Of a stretch of 64,000 nt of DNA, positions 16,921 through 30,201 are shown piece by piece (positions within the stretch are counted from its first letter, which is position 1; each line of letters starts with the position of its first letter). The position numbers were made by a program, and so were the translations under genes. Under the pieces are notes generated by a model, which was given only the letters and a program-made list of their open reading frames with translations, was not told where the DNA came from and ran no database searches. The DNA comes from Afifella aestuarii. Its GTDB lineage: Bacteria > Pseudomonadota > Alphaproteobacteria > Rhizobiales > Afifellaceae. The DNA lies in the NCBI RefSeq assembly GCF_004023665.1, contig NZ_SAUF01000001.1, positions 1-64,000 on the forward strand, read 5' to 3'.

Positions 16921-18246
16921 TCAGCAGCCGAACACTGCAAAGCCATGCGCCGGCACCACGGCGACACGGTCCGTGCCGTCACCTTCGAGGATCGCCTCGC
17001 CCGCAAGCAGCTCACGCGCGGTCGGGACTGGCAGGCGGGCGGGCGCCTCCTGCAGATTGAGGGCGACGAGAATCTTCTCTCCCTCCGCGGCGCTCTCATA
17101 AACGAGGGCCTCGTTTTCGAGGTGGTGCACCGTGACCCGCGCGCCGTGCAGCCAGGCATGGCGCCGGCGAAGGCCGATCAGCTCCTGATGCAGGCGGAAG
17201 ATCGGAGCTCCGAGGCCTGAAAGCTCACCGGGGCTGTCGGGAAACGCCGGGCGGATCGCATCATCGCCGCCGATCCGATCTTCCTTGATGCCGCGGAAGG
17301 CCTGTTCGTCGCCATAATAGATGAAGGGCGTGCCAGGCAGGGTGAGGAGGAGCACCAGGGCATGCGTCAGATGACGCTCGTCGGTCAGCTTGGAGGCGAT
17401 GCGTGTCACGTCGTGATTGCCGAGGAAGGTGACGGGCACGAAATCGTCCAAGAGCGCATCATTGCGCTCCAAGGCCCAGGCCAGCTCGAAGAAATTGCGG
17501 TCGTTGAGGGCGCTCCATAAGGCCTTCCACAATTCGTACTGGGTGAGCGAATCAAAGCCCGATTCCCGGACGATGGCCGGGTAGTCGCCGTGAATGACCT
17601 CGCCGAAGATGAAGGCGTTCGGGTGCTTTTGACGAAGTTCGGGCAGGATCTTTGCCCAGAACGCCGGCGGCACCGCATAGGCCGCATCCAGGCGCCAGCC
17701 ATCGGCGCCGCGCGCCAGCCAATGATCCATGACCGAGGCGACGTATTCTGCCACCACCGGCTCGTCGTGATTGAGTGAGACGAGCTGATCGTGGCCTTCG
17801 AAATTCTCGTATTGCGGCTCGCGCCCAGGCTGCCAGTCCTGCGGCCATGTCAGGCGAAACCAGGCTGCCTTGTCGCTTTGCGGACCGTGCTCGATCACAT
17901 CGCGGAAGAACGGGTGGTCACGGCCGACATGGTTGAACACGCCGTCGAGAATGATCTTGAGGCCGCGGGCATGAGCCTCGTGGACGAGGCGATCGAAGTC
18001 GTCCTCGTCGCCGAGGCGGCGGTCGACGGCAAAATAATCGAGCGTGTCGTAGCCGTGCGTGGCCGACTGAAAAATCGGCCCCAGCGCAAGTGCCGACGCG
18101 CCGAGCTCCACGGCATAGTCGAGGTAGGTCTCGAGCCGCGGAAGGCGGTGCGCCACCGGCGCCGCGCGATCATTCTCCGCCTCAGAGCCCGCAAAACCCA
18201 GCGGATAAACATGCCATGCAATGGCGTGTCTCACCCAATCGACCAT
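16921..18246 (-). CDS. Cytoplasmic GH13 alpha-amylase-family glycoside hydrolase
   Basis: This 441-residue protein has a compact (beta/alpha)8 GH13 barrel. The family regions are LDGVFNHVG, the nucleophile aspartate in DGWRLDAAYA, the acid/base glutamate in FGEVIHGDY and the third carboxylate in FLGNHDVT. There is no signal peptide, so it acts inside the cell. A short beta-sandwich tail ends the protein. It is separate from the glucan cluster at 24-40 kb, but may handle maltodextrins or trehalose-like sugars. The exact specificity is not readable from the sequence. Confidence 0.87.
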   Translation of the reverse strand: MVDWVRHAIAWHVYPLGFAGSEAENDRAAPVAHRLPRLETYLDYAVELGASALALGPIFQSATHGYDTLDYFAVDRRLGDEDDFDRLVHEAHARGLKIILDGVFNHVGRDHPFFRDVIEHGPQSDKAAWFRLTWPQDWQPGREPQYENFEGHDQLVSLNHDEPVVAEYVASVMDHWLARGADGWRLDAAYAVPPAFWAKILPELRQKHPNAFIFGEVIHGDYPAIVRESGFDSLTQYELWKALWSALNDRNFFELAWALERNDALLDDFVPVTFLGNHDVTRIASKLTDERHLTHALVLLLTLPGTPFIYYGDEQAFRGIKEDRIGGDDAIRPAFPDSPGELSGLGAPIFRLHQELIGLRRRHAWLHGARVTVHHLENEALVYESAAEGEKILVALNLQEAPARLPVPTARELLAGEAILEGDGTDRVAVVPAHGFAVFGC

Positions 18247-18367
18247 GCTTCGCCCCTTTTCGCGTCAGCCTGTCGTCGTGCCACCGCAAAGAGCGCGGTC
18301 CCGAGATTTGACCACCCCTACGCGGTCGAAAGAACCCGCACGCGGCCCAAGAAGCGGGCAAAGAAAA

Positions 18368-18394
18368 AGGCCGGCTCGCTGTGAGCCGGCCTTC
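18368..18394 (-). terminator. Rho-independent terminator of proVWX
   Basis: A perfect 11-bp stem, AAGGCCGGCTC/GAGCCGGCCTT, with a 5-nt loop runs into TTTTTCTTT on the minus strand. It lies 48 nt beyond the proX stop. Confidence 0.9.
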
Positions 18395-18442
18395 CGGAAT
18401 TCTTGGATGCGGCAACGCGGCCGCATCCTGGTGGGCTGTCGC

Positions 18443-19465
18443 TTACTCGGCCGCGGCGCGAGCCTGGTCCAGCCAATCGTTCCACTCTTCCTGGTGGCCC
18501 TTGATCCAGGCATCAGCGTGACGAGCGATGTCTTCCTCAGAATCCTCGCCATCACGCATCAGAAGGTTTTCAGCCGAGATGTCATTGGCCGAAATCTTCA
18601 TGAGGGAGAAGAGCTTCGCAGCCGCCGGATTGGCTTCCGCAAATTCGCGGTTGGCAGCGATCTTCTGCTCGTTGGCCTGGAAGCCGTAGTTGGAGCCATC
18701 CGGCAGCGAGGTGTCGACGTCCTTGCGCTCACCCGGAAGCGAGGAGAACGGCACGTTCAGCCAGACAACGTCTTTGCCCGGAACGAGCACGCCTGAGACC
18801 CAGTAAGGCGTCCAGGTGTAATAGAGGACCGACTCACCCTGCTTGTAGCGGGTGATCGTGTCGGCGATGATCGCGGAATAGGAGCCCTGCTTGTGGGTGA
18901 CCGTGTCGCGCAGGTCGAACGCATCGAGCTGATGCTCGATCACCTTCTCGCAGCCCCAGCCCGGGGTGCAGCCGGTCAGATCGGCCTTGCCGTCGCCGTC
19001 ATGGTCGAAGAGCTTGGCAATCTCCGGATCCTTGAGCTGGCCGAGATTGGTGATGTTGTGCTCTTCGGCCGTCTTCTTGTCGATCAGATAGCCCTGCAGC
19101 GCACCCGGTGAGTAGACGCCTTCGCGGTAGATCTTATCCGTACCGCCAGCTTCCTCGAAGAAATCCTTGTGCAGCGGATCCCAGCTGTCGGCCATGAAGG
19201 TGCCGTCGCCATTGGCGAGCGCCACATAGGCCGTCGCATATTCCAGCTCCTTGATCGGCTGGACGTCGTAGCCCAGCTCTTCAAGCGCCTTGTTGACGAG
19301 AACGGTCTGGAACGTCTCCTCCGCGATGGAGGATTTGAGCGGAATCACTTCCACGCCTTCGCCCGGCTTGTCCTGGGCAAGCGCAGAGCCCGCTGCGAGT
19401 GCGGCCGTGAGGCCGGCAGCAGCCGCAAGCCCGCGCAAGGCTTTCGGTGTCATCGGGTAGTTCAT
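18443..19465 (-). CDS. proX: Glycine betaine/proline betaine-binding protein ProX
   Basis: This 340-residue periplasmic receptor belongs to the ProU importer. A signal peptide ends near [12 protein letters not shown]. The three tryptophans of the aromatic betaine cage are visible in [16 protein letters not shown] and YYTWTPYW, and the two cysteines of TGCTPGWGC are kept. From memory, the sequence follows E. coli ProX closely along its length. GGGAG precedes the ATG at 19465, and the longer frame to 19639 is not needed. It is the last gene of proVWX, ahead of a strong terminator. Confidence 0.95.
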   Translation of the reverse strand: MNYPMTPKALRGLAAAAGLTAALAAGSALAQDKPGEGVEVIPLKSSIAEETFQTVLVNKALEELGYDVQPIKELEYATAYVALANGDGTFMADSWDPLHKDFFEEAGGTDKIYREGVYSPGALQGYLIDKKTAEEHNITNLGQLKDPEIAKLFDHDGDGKADLTGCTPGWGCEKVIEHQLDAFDLRDTVTHKQGSYSAIIADTITRYKQGESVLYYTWTPYWVSGVLVPGKDVVWLNVPFSSLPGERKDVDTSLPDGSNYGFQANEQKIAANREFAEANPAAAKLFSLMKISANDISAENLLMRDGEDSEEDIARHADAWIKGHQEEWNDWLDQARAAAE

Positions 19466-19542
19466 GATGTGATCTCCCTTCGGGGTTTTCATCGTGGCCG
19501 CAGAGCGGCCGTTTCTGCAGGTCCGGCTGGGTGCCGCCGGGC

Positions 19543-20745
19543 CTACGCTTCTTTGGGGTCGGTTTTCGCCTCCTGCGACGCGGCAGAGCCACGTCCGGTG
19601 AGGCGGCGCACCAATCCAACAGGACCGGTTTCGTACCATGCGACATTGCCGCGGTCCCGCTTGGTGATACCGAGCGACTGTGTCATCCGATCGATGATGA
19701 TGGCCAAAAGTACGATGCCGATGCCGCCGACGGTGGCAAGGCCCATGTCGAGCCGGCCGATGCCGCGCAGAACCATCTGACCGAGGCCGCCGACCGCGAT
19801 CATCGAGGCGATCACCACCATCGACAGCGCCAGCATCAGCGTCTGGTTCACGCCGGCCATGATCGTCGGCATGGCGATCGGCAGCTGCACCTTGTAGAGG
19901 AGCTGCCGCTTCGAAGAGCCGAAGCTCTTCGCCGCCTCGATCAGATCGCCCGGAACCTGGCGGATGCCGAGATTGGTGAGGCGGATCAGAGGCGGCAGCG
20001 CGAAGATGATCGTCACGATGACGCCCGGCACGTTGCCGATACCGAAAAGCATTACGATCGGCACAAGATACACGAAGGCCGGCGTCGTCTGCATCGCATC
20101 AAGGATCGGGCGGATGATCTTCGCCGCTCGGTCGTTGCGCGCCAGGAAGATGCCAGTCGGCAACCCGATCAGAATGCAGAAGAAAACGGATGTGAACACC
20201 AGCGCCAGTGTCACCATGCTCTGGTCCCAGGCACCGATCGCGCCAATGAAGGTCAGAGCGATCACCGCGCCGATACCAAGCCGTGGTCCTGCCGCCTGCC
20301 AGGCGAGCAGACCAAGGAGGACGATCATGATGACCGCCGGCACGCCGAGAAGCGCGCTTTGAATGGCCGACAGCACCCAGTCGATCGGCAGGCGAACGGC
20401 CTGGAAGATCGGGCGGAAATTGGCGACCACCCAGTCGAGGAGGTGCTCAACCCAGTCTTCGATCGGAATGATCGCCCGATCGAACGGATGCATGATATCG
20501 AAATGGTGCTGCGGCGGGGGGGCCGCCTGGCTCAACCAATCCGGGGTCGAAGAGCCCGCCCCGGCTGGAACGCCGGCATCGGTGCCGCCGCTCGCGCCCC
20601 AGGGATTGGCCGCTCCGGCAGCCGCATCAGCGCCCCCGGAGGCGGCTCCGTCTGGTGTCTGTGCAACAGCGTCGGCGCCGGAAGAGGCCGCGCTGTCAGC
20701 ACCGCTTTGGGCCGACGAGGCCCATGGATTGCTGGTCTCAGGCAT
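19543..20745 (-). CDS. proW: Glycine betaine ABC permease ProW
   Basis: This 400-residue inner-membrane permease has the block [19 protein letters not shown] and the EAA loop [16 protein letters not shown]. An N-terminal tail of about 80 residues is rich in Ala, Gly, Ser and Asp and has two NPW motifs ([14 protein letters not shown]). E. coli ProW has a similar, shorter tail with NNPW. The start at 20745 overlaps the end of proV by 8 nt; the earlier frame reads into proV and is a shadow. The tail is probably periplasmic and disordered. Confidence 0.94.
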   Translation of the reverse strand: MPETSNPWASSAQSGADSAASSGADAVAQTPDGAASGGADAAAGAANPWGASGGTDAGVPAGAGSSTPDWLSQAAPPPQHHFDIMHPFDRAIIPIEDWVEHLLDWVVANFRPIFQAVRLPIDWVLSAIQSALLGVPAVIMIVLLGLLAWQAAGPRLGIGAVIALTFIGAIGAWDQSMVTLALVFTSVFFCILIGLPTGIFLARNDRAAKIIRPILDAMQTTPAFVYLVPIVMLFGIGNVPGVIVTIIFALPPLIRLTNLGIRQVPGDLIEAAKSFGSSKRQLLYKVQLPIAMPTIMAGVNQTLMLALSMVVIASMIAVGGLGQMVLRGIGRLDMGLATVGGIGIVLLAIIIDRMTQSLGITKRDRGNVAWYETGPVGLVRRLTGRGSAASQEAKTDPKEA

Positions 20746-21943
20746 CTTGCGCGGTCTCCCTGTCCAAGGCTTGCAGAAGCAGCGCCCTTGAGACGACGCC
20801 GAGATAGCGCCCATTGTCGTCGACCACCGGCAGGCCGCAGGGCGCGGCCGCAACGGCGCCGATGATCTCTCCGATCCGCGTATCCGCCTTCAAAGGCTCG
20901 ATATCGGGGAGGAAGGCATTCCGCAGTTCGGGCTTTCCCGATTTCACCTGCTCTTCGAGCGAGGCCGCGGAAACCACGCCGTGGAAGTGCTTGCGGCGAT
21001 CGAGGACATAGGCGTAGTCGCGGTCGGCCTTGCCGATACGCTGCAGAATGCTGCGGATCTGGCCGTCACGCTCCACCGTCGTCACCTGTTCCCTCACGGC
21101 CACGTCACCGGCGGTGAGGACGTTCGACACGTTCACGCCGCGGAAGAAGGAGGCGACGTAATCATCGGCCGGATTGTTCAAGATCTCATCAGGTGTACCA
21201 ACCTGCACGACGCGGCCGCCTTCCATGATGGCGATGCGATCACCGATGCGCATGGCCTCGTCGAGATCGTGAGAGATGAAGATGACGGTGCGCTTCTGCT
21301 CTTCCTGCAACGTCACCAGCTCATCCTGCATCTCCGTGCGGATCAATGGATCAAGGGCAGAGAACGCCTCATCCATCAGAAGGATGGACGGATCGACAGC
21401 AAGCGCGCGCGCCAGACCGACGCGCTGCTGCATGCCGCCAGAGAGTTCGTTGGGGTAACTGTCGCCGCGGGCCTCAAGCCCGACCTGGGCGAGCGCAGTA
21501 CGTGCCCGCTCCTCGCGCTGCGCTGCCGGTACGCCGGCCAGTTCCAGCCCGAAAGCCGCGTTCTGCACCACAGTGAGATGTGGCAGCAGTGCGAAGGATT
21601 GGAACACCATGCTGATGTGCTTGCGACGGAAATGCATGAGCTCCTTGTCGGACATAGCCGCAATGTCGGAGCCCTTGACGATGATCTCGCCAGCGGATGG
21701 ATCGATCAGCCGGTTCAACATGCGCACGAGCGTCGATTTGCCGGAGCCGGAAAGCCCCATCACAACAAAGATTTCGCCCTCGTGAACCGTAAAACTGGCG
21801 TCGCAGACGCCGACCGTCATCCCCGTCTTCTCGTAAATCCCGTCTTTATCGAGTCCCTCGCGGTGGAGGGAGATCGCCTTAGCGGGGTCGTCGCCGAAAA
21901 CCTTGAAAAGATTTTTGACAACAAGCGTCTCGCTTTCGCTCAA
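20738..21943 (-). CDS. proV: Glycine betaine ABC ATPase ProV
   Basis: This 401-residue ATPase has Walker A (GLSGSGKST), signature ([14 protein letters not shown]), Walker B ([12 protein letters not shown]) and the long spacer typical of ProV before Walker A. Two C-terminal CBS domains (about residues 280-395) sense ionic strength in this family. The only start that keeps the conserved N-terminus ([10 protein letters not shown]) is a TTG at 21943, with AAGGA about 10 nt upstream. The next ATG, about 40 codons in, would cut into the domain. Confidence 0.94.
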   Translation of the reverse strand: MSESETLVVKNLFKVFGDDPAKAISLHREGLDKDGIYEKTGMTVGVCDASFTVHEGEIFVVMGLSGSGKSTLVRMLNRLIDPSAGEIIVKGSDIAAMSDKELMHFRRKHISMVFQSFALLPHLTVVQNAAFGLELAGVPAAQREERARTALAQVGLEARGDSYPNELSGGMQQRVGLARALAVDPSILLMDEAFSALDPLIRTEMQDELVTLQEEQKRTVIFISHDLDEAMRIGDRIAIMEGGRVVQVGTPDEILNNPADDYVASFFRGVNVSNVLTAGDVAVREQVTTVERDGQIRSILQRIGKADRDYAYVLDRRKHFHGVVSAASLEEQVKSGKPELRNAFLPDIEPLKADTRIGEIIGAVAAAPCGLPVVDDNGRYLGVVSRALLLQALDRETAQDA

Positions 21944-21992
21944 GTCGCTTGGTCCTTTGCGATTTCAACTAAAAGAGGATTGGGTAGCAGGA

Positions 21993-22021
21993 CAGGTATG
22001 GCCGAGGGGCTAGCGAGTCAA
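21993..22021 (-). promoter_or_regulatory. Possible proVWX promoter
   Basis: The minus strand reads TTGACT (22016-22021), a 17-nt spacer, then TACCTG (21993-21998), about 50 nt before the proV start. The -35 is good and the -10 is weak. A -35-rich, -10-poor promoter would fit osmotic control, but that is inference. Confidence 0.35.
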
Positions 22022-22177
22022 CAGTTAGCTGCCATCTTTCCGCCTCAATGGAGCCAAGATCGGCGGCTTCCCGGGGCTGCGCGCCGCCTCGAAGAGGGGC
22101 GCACAAATTGCGCATCACGGAACAATTTTCATCTCGTGAAACGAGTGCGCGCGGTCTTGTGAATCGATGCGGCGAGG

Positions 22178-22657
22178 TCAGCCCGTCGAGCCGAAACCGC
22201 CCTCACCCCGCTCGCTAAGGCCCGAAAACTCTGCCACTTCCTGCAAACGCGGGGTCAGGACCGGCACGAAAAGCATCTGCGCGATGCGCTCTCCGGGCTC
22301 GATCAGAATTGCCTCCCCCGAGGCGTTGCGGTTCCAGGCGCTGATCATGATCGGACCGTGATAGTCCGCGTCGATCAGCCCCACACCATTGCCGAGCACA
22401 AGACCCCGTTTATGCCCGGCCCCGGAGCGCGGCAGGATCAGAGCTGCAATGTGGGGGTTGGCAATCGAAAGAGCGAAGCCCGCCGGAATGAGCACCGCGG
22501 GCGCTCCGGCATCGAGCGTAAGAGGCGCTTCGAGACACGCCCTGAGATCGACGCCGGCCGCCATTGCGGAATGCGCGAGCGGCAGGCCCCAATCCCGGAG
22601 ACGTTCATCCAGGATCTTGATTTCAACGCGGGGCGACGCATCGACGCTCATCAGCAT
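22178..22657 (-). CDS. dut: dUTP diphosphatase
   Basis: This 159-residue trimeric dUTPase hydrolyses dUTP to dUMP. Motifs are ordered as in the family: PRSGAGHKRG, GVGLIDADYHG with the catalytic aspartate, GERIAQML, and the C-terminal P-loop-like RGEGGFGSTG. GAGGA precedes the ATG at 22657. In many rhizobia dut follows coaBC; here it is about 26 kb from coaBC and beside proVWX. Confidence 0.95.
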   Translation of the reverse strand: MLMSVDASPRVEIKILDERLRDWGLPLAHSAMAAGVDLRACLEAPLTLDAGAPAVLIPAGFALSIANPHIAALILPRSGAGHKRGLVLGNGVGLIDADYHGPIMISAWNRNASGEAILIEPGERIAQMLFVPVLTPRLQEVAEFSGLSERGEGGFGSTG

Positions 22658-22799
22658 TCTTCCTCATCACAGCCGGACATGGCTCATCAAGGCCGGACAG
22701 GACGCCGGCGCGTCTGGCGGCAGGCGCTCTTCGCAGGCCATCCCGATCGCCACGGCGTTGCAGGAAGGGTCTCGCGGGTCAAGGGAGCAGACGCCGGAC

Positions 22800-22827
22800 A
22801 TCACATTTGCAATTTTCTGAATGTGAT
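22800..22827. promoter_or_regulatory. Inverted-repeat operator candidate before the persulfide dioxygenase gene
   Basis: ATCACATT (22800-22807) and AATGTGAT (22820-22827) form a perfect 8-bp inverted repeat around an AT-rich 12-nt spacer, 35 nt before the ATG. This is the size and place expected of a dimeric repressor site. Blh-type dioxygenases are controlled elsewhere by ArsR-type persulfide sensors (BigR/SqrR), but no such gene is nearby. Confidence 0.5.
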
Positions 22828-22862
22828 CCATGTGGTGGGCGTCAGAAACAAGAGAGGATACG

Positions 22863-23750
22863 ATGCGCCATTCCGCAAAGCCCGCCGTCACCGCTTTTTT
22901 CGATAAGCGAACGTTTTCCGTGCAGTATGTCGTGGCAGATCCCGCAACGAAGCGCTGTGCGATCATCGACCCGGTGCTCGATTACGACGAGAAGTCCGGG
23001 GCGACCGCCAACTTCAACGCCGACAAGATCCTCGCTTTTATCGAACGCGAAGGGCTCGTCGCGGAGTGGATCCTCGACACGCATCCGCATGCCGACCATC
23101 TGTCGGCCGCCCATTACCTGCAGGAAAAGACCAGCGCTGCCCGCGCCATCGGTGCGCACGTCACCGACGTGCAGAAGCTCTGGAAGGACCTCTACAATTG
23201 GCCGGATTTTCCGGCTGACGGGAGGCAGTGGGATCGGCTCTTCGCCGACGGCGACGATTTCCGCATCGGCGAGTTGGAAGGCCGCGTCATGTTCTCTCCG
23301 GGCCACACGCTTGCCTCTGTCACCTACGTGATCGGCGATGCGGCCTTTGTCCACGATACGCTGTTCCAGCCGGATTTCGGCACGGCGCGGGCGGATTTTC
23401 CCGGCGCCGATGCCGCAACGCTTTGGACCTCGATCCAGGAGATTCTGAAGCTTCCCGAGGAGACGCGCCTCTTCACCGGCCACGATTACATGCCGGACGG
23501 GCGCGAGCCGCAATGGGAATCGACAGTCGGCGAACAGAAGGCGAAGAACAAGCATCTGCAACAGGCGCAGACGCAGGCTGCCTATGTGGAACTGCGTAAC
23601 AAACGCGACAAAAGCCTGCCGATGCCGAAGCTCATCCTGCACGCGCTGCAGATCAATATGAACGGCGGGCGCCTGCCGGAGCCTGAGGCGAACGGTCGGC
23701 GCTATCTCAAAATTCCACTCAACACGCTCGAAGGCGCGGCCTGGGATTAG
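22863..23750 (+). CDS. MBL-fold persulfide dioxygenase-like hydrolase (ETHE1/Blh family)
   Basis: This 295-residue metallo-beta-lactamase-fold protein has the metal site THPHADHLSA, a later histidine in FSPGHTLASV, an aspartate in VHDTLFQPDFG and a histidine in LFTGHDYMP. This is the layout of ETHE1-like glutathione persulfide dioxygenases, which oxidise sulfane sulfur to sulfite. GAGAGGA precedes the ATG at 22863. The rhodanese domain found in some Blh proteins is absent. An inverted repeat upstream suggests inducible expression. Confidence 0.82.
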   Translation: MRHSAKPAVTAFFDKRTFSVQYVVADPATKRCAIIDPVLDYDEKSGATANFNADKILAFIEREGLVAEWILDTHPHADHLSAAHYLQEKTSAARAIGAHVTDVQKLWKDLYNWPDFPADGRQWDRLFADGDDFRIGELEGRVMFSPGHTLASVTYVIGDAAFVHDTLFQPDFGTARADFPGADAATLWTSIQEILKLPEETRLFTGHDYMPDGREPQWESTVGEQKAKNKHLQQAQTQAAYVELRNKRDKSLPMPKLILHALQINMNGGRLPEPEANGRRYLKIPLNTLEGAAWD

Positions 23751-23793
23751 GGCTTCAGGCCGCGCTTTCCTCCTCACACAAAGGCGTCACCAC

Positions 23794-26897
<3,104 letters not shown>

Positions 26898-26905
26898 GGC
26901 GACAA

Positions 26906-28186
26906 CTATGCCTCGGAATCGAGGCGGTCGAGCATCCGCTGCGTGATCAGACATATGCCACTTTCCGTGCGGCGGAAGCGGCGCGCATCTTCTTCCGGGT
27001 CTTCGCCTACGACGAGGCCGCGCGGAATGACGACACCGCGGTCGACGACGACGTTGGTGAGGCGAGCATGCCGGTTGATCGTGGTGTGCGGCAGAACCAC
27101 AGTGCGGCAAAGCTCGCTGTAGGAATGGGCGTGAACGCCGGTGAACAGGAGCGATTTGTCGATGCGAGCACCCGACAGGATGCAGCCGCCGGAAACCAGC
27201 GAACTCACGGCCGAGCCGCGGCGCCCCTCTTCGTCATGCACGAACTTTGCCGGAGGCGTGACCTCGCTGTAGGTCCAGATCGGCCAGTTGTGATCGTAAA
27301 GGTCGAGGCCGGGGACGAAATCCGTGAGATCGATATTGGCTTCCCAGAAGGCATCGATGGTGCCGACGTCGCGCCAATAGGGTTCGGGCTCCGCGCCCGA
27401 CATGACGCACGATTCGGCGAATCGATGCGCCACCGCGCCGCCTTCCTTGACGATCCGGGGAATGATGTCGCGGCCGAAATCGTGACTTGAGTCCGGATCG
27501 TCGGCGTCGCGGCGCAAATGCTCGAAAAGCACCTTCGTATGGAAAACGTAGATGCCCATGGAGGCGAGCGCGAGGTCCGGGTTGTCGGGCATGGCGGGAG
27601 GATCGGACGGCTTTTCGACGAAATCCACGATGCGGTTGCCGGCGTCGACATGCATGACGCCAAAACCCGTCGCTTCCATGCGCGGCACGGCGATGCAACC
27701 GACGGTAACCTCAGCACCGCTATCGACATGCTGCGCCAGCATGATCTCATAATCCATCTTGTAGACGTGATCGCCCGCAAGAATGATGATCAGTTCCGGC
27801 CCATAGTCTTCGACGATATCGATATTCTGCGTCACCGCATCGGCGGTGCCGACATACCATTTGTCTTCCGCCACACGCTGTGAGGCGGGCAAGAGATCAA
27901 AGGTCTCGTTGCGCTCGGGCCGAAAGAAATTCCACCCTCGGTTGAGATGTCGGATAAGGCTGTGGGCCTTGTATTGAGTCGCAACCGCGATGCGCTTGAT
28001 GCCGGAATTCAAGGCATTCGACAGCGCGAAATCGATGATTCGGCTCTTACCGCCGAAATAGACGGCGGGCTTCGCTCGATTGTCCGTCAGCTCCATCAGA
28101 CGGCTGCCCCGGCCCCCAGCCAAGACAAAAGCCATCGTGCGCCGGGCCAAGCGGCCGCCCAGCGCATCCGGATCGATTCTGCTCAT
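26906..28186 (-). CDS. glgC: Glucose-1-phosphate adenylyltransferase
   Basis: This 426-residue ADP-glucose pyrophosphorylase catalyses the committed step of glycogen synthesis. The N-terminal nucleotide motif [20 protein letters not shown] includes the activator/PPi residues, and [15 protein letters not shown] follows. A left-handed beta-helix regulatory domain ends the protein. GGGGGAGAT fixes the ATG at 28186. The 142 nt between it and malQ may hold a separate promoter, and also holds a 39-codon ORF that overlaps this start by ATGA. Confidence 0.95.
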   Translation of the reverse strand: MSRIDPDALGGRLARRTMAFVLAGGRGSRLMELTDNRAKPAVYFGGKSRIIDFALSNALNSGIKRIAVATQYKAHSLIRHLNRGWNFFRPERNETFDLLPASQRVAEDKWYVGTADAVTQNIDIVEDYGPELIIILAGDHVYKMDYEIMLAQHVDSGAEVTVGCIAVPRMEATGFGVMHVDAGNRIVDFVEKPSDPPAMPDNPDLALASMGIYVFHTKVLFEHLRRDADDPDSSHDFGRDIIPRIVKEGGAVAHRFAESCVMSGAEPEPYWRDVGTIDAFWEANIDLTDFVPGLDLYDHNWPIWTYSEVTPPAKFVHDEEGRRGSAVSSLVSGGCILSGARIDKSLLFTGVHAHSYSELCRTVVLPHTTINRHARLTNVVVDRGVVIPRGLVVGEDPEEDARRFRRTESGICLITQRMLDRLDSEA

Positions 28187-28328
28187 TGAAAATCTCCCCC
28201 GCCGAACCATCCCCCGCCGGCGCGCGGACTCACCATGGGCCGAACGCAAGCGAGGCTCAAGGGCGAGACCGCGTTCTGCGTGAACGTCTTAAGGCTGCAC
28301 ATCGGGTTCCCGCCAGGACATCACCGCA

Positions 28329-30161
28329 TCACGGCTGCGGCCTTTCTTCGCGGAGCGCTTCGATGGTGCGCCGATAGAGTTCACTGGCGCGCAATTCGTC
28401 GAGATCGACGCGAAGACGCCGACGCCAATTCGGGTGTTCGTCCATGGTCCCCGGCACGTTCGGCTGATCGCGCGCTCCAGCAAGATCGTCGAGGGAAACG
28501 GCAAGAAGCCGCGATGGGCTTCGCGCCAGAAGCCTGGAGATTTGCACGGCGGCCTCGCCTGCGGAACCTTCCGCATCGTCGGCGTCGATCTCGCCAAGCC
28601 CGTGCTCGGCAAGAAGCCGCGCCACCGCACGACGGTCTCCCGCCCGCTGCTGCCTTTCATTGTCCGCCTGATCCGGGCGCAGGAGATCGAGCCCCAGGCG
28701 CACGTCGATGTCGTGCCCGGTCCACCAGCCACGGAGGCTCGGCGTGTCGTGGGTGGTGACACAGGCAAGCGCAGCCGGCGGATATTCCTGCGGTCCCCGG
28801 AAACGGCTCTCCTCGCGCTCGAACAGGAATACCTTGTAGGCATGGAGCGCCGTATCGCGCATCACTTCGCGGAAACCGTCCGGCACCACGCCCAGATCCT
28901 CACCGATCACGAGACTCTCATAGGCCTGCGAAACATCAGCCAGCACAGCGAGCATCTCCTTCAGCGGATAGCGCATATAGGCGCCCTTCGCGGGGCCTAG
29001 TCCCTGCGGGATCCAGAACTGACGGTAGAGCCCCATCGCATGGTCGATGCGGATCGCGCCGGCATGGCACATCATGCTGTCGAGCAGCGCCCGGAAGGGT
29101 TCGAGATCGTCGTCCAAGAGCCCGGCGGGCGAGAGCGGCGCCAGCCCCCAATCCTGGCCATTGGCGTTGAAATAGTCCGGCGGCGCTCCGACGGTGATGC
29201 CGTTCACCGTGGTGCGGGTGTCGGTCCAGGTGGCCGAGCCGTCGGGGGCGACACCCACGGCGAGATCGAGGTAAAGCCCGATCCGCATGCCCGCGCGCCG
29301 CGCCCGCCGCTGCGCCTCGGCCAGCTGCGCGTCGGCGGTGAATTGCAGCCATATCTGAAAGAGCACGGCATCGCTGTTTTCTTCCGCGTAGCCGCGAGAG
29401 GCAGCACTCTCCGGGCTGTGAAACTCGTCACTCCAGACATGCCAGCCGCCAGGCGTCGGTGAGGCGAGCCCCCCGAGCGACAGGGCCTCGAACAAGGCAT
29501 GGTCGTAGAGCGCCTGGCCCCCACGCTCGCGAAACCGCGCGAAATCCTGATCGACCAGGATCCGCTCGCGCTCGCGGTTGAAGATCCGCCACAACGCTGA
29601 GAGCTTGTGGCGCGTCACGCCCGGATAATCGACGAGCGTCGCGGCACGCGCCTCATTAAGCCAGCTTTGCGGCGGCCGGTCCTCCTGCGTGAAGCCCGGC
29701 ACGTCATCGACGGCGATATAGAGCGGGTTCAAAAAGCGCCGGCTCGAAGGATAAAATGGGCTCACCCGCTCCGGCAGAGCCAGAAAGAGGGCGTGCAGCG
29801 GATTGACGCCCAAAAAGTCGGCGCCATCGGCGGCGAGCATTTCGGCAAGCCGTGCGAGATCCTCAAAGTCGCCCATGCCCCAGTTGCGCAACGTGCGCAG
29901 CCCATAAAGCTGGCAGGCGACGCCCCAGCAGCGACCGTCTTCGAGAAAGCCGGGCACGAAACAGGCCTTATCCGGCGCCTCGAGCCCCCCGAGAGCCGGC
30001 CGCAGGCTTGGCCGTTCGCCGGTTTCCGCGGCGTCGATACCAAGCGCGGTCAGGATTGCCTCTTTGGTGTCATCGCCCGCGAAGACTTCTTCGCCTGACA
30101 ATGCCCAATAGCGCGTCTCGATCCCGAGGGCGTCGGCCAGCCTGTCGAGAGTGTCACTCAT
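28329..30161 (-). CDS. malQ: 4-alpha-glucanotransferase (amylomaltase)
   Basis: This 610-residue GH77 enzyme disproportionates malto-oligosaccharides. Family sites are AIRIDHAMGLYRQFWIP (nucleophile aspartate), VIGEDLGVVPDGF (acid/base glutamate) and TTHDTPSLRGWWTGHD. It is about 80 residues shorter than E. coli MalQ (694). It lies 40 nt after glgX and probably recycles short glucans released by GlgX and GlgP. Confidence 0.93.
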   Translation of the reverse strand: MSDTLDRLADALGIETRYWALSGEEVFAGDDTKEAILTALGIDAAETGERPSLRPALGGLEAPDKACFVPGFLEDGRCWGVACQLYGLRTLRNWGMGDFEDLARLAEMLAADGADFLGVNPLHALFLALPERVSPFYPSSRRFLNPLYIAVDDVPGFTQEDRPPQSWLNEARAATLVDYPGVTRHKLSALWRIFNRERERILVDQDFARFRERGGQALYDHALFEALSLGGLASPTPGGWHVWSDEFHSPESAASRGYAEENSDAVLFQIWLQFTADAQLAEAQRRARRAGMRIGLYLDLAVGVAPDGSATWTDTRTTVNGITVGAPPDYFNANGQDWGLAPLSPAGLLDDDLEPFRALLDSMMCHAGAIRIDHAMGLYRQFWIPQGLGPAKGAYMRYPLKEMLAVLADVSQAYESLVIGEDLGVVPDGFREVMRDTALHAYKVFLFEREESRFRGPQEYPPAALACVTTHDTPSLRGWWTGHDIDVRLGLDLLRPDQADNERQQRAGDRRAVARLLAEHGLGEIDADDAEGSAGEAAVQISRLLARSPSRLLAVSLDDLAGARDQPNVPGTMDEHPNWRRRLRVDLDELRASELYRRTIEALREERPQP

Positions 30162-30201
30162 TCCTTCGCCCTTTCGCCGAGGTCAGCCCCGGTCTCTTTG
30201 G

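Noticed and set aside
22667-22831. 54-codon minus-strand ORF with four cysteines between dut and the persulfide dioxygenase gene
   Set aside because: No ribosome binding site precedes any start, and it overlaps the inverted-repeat control region.
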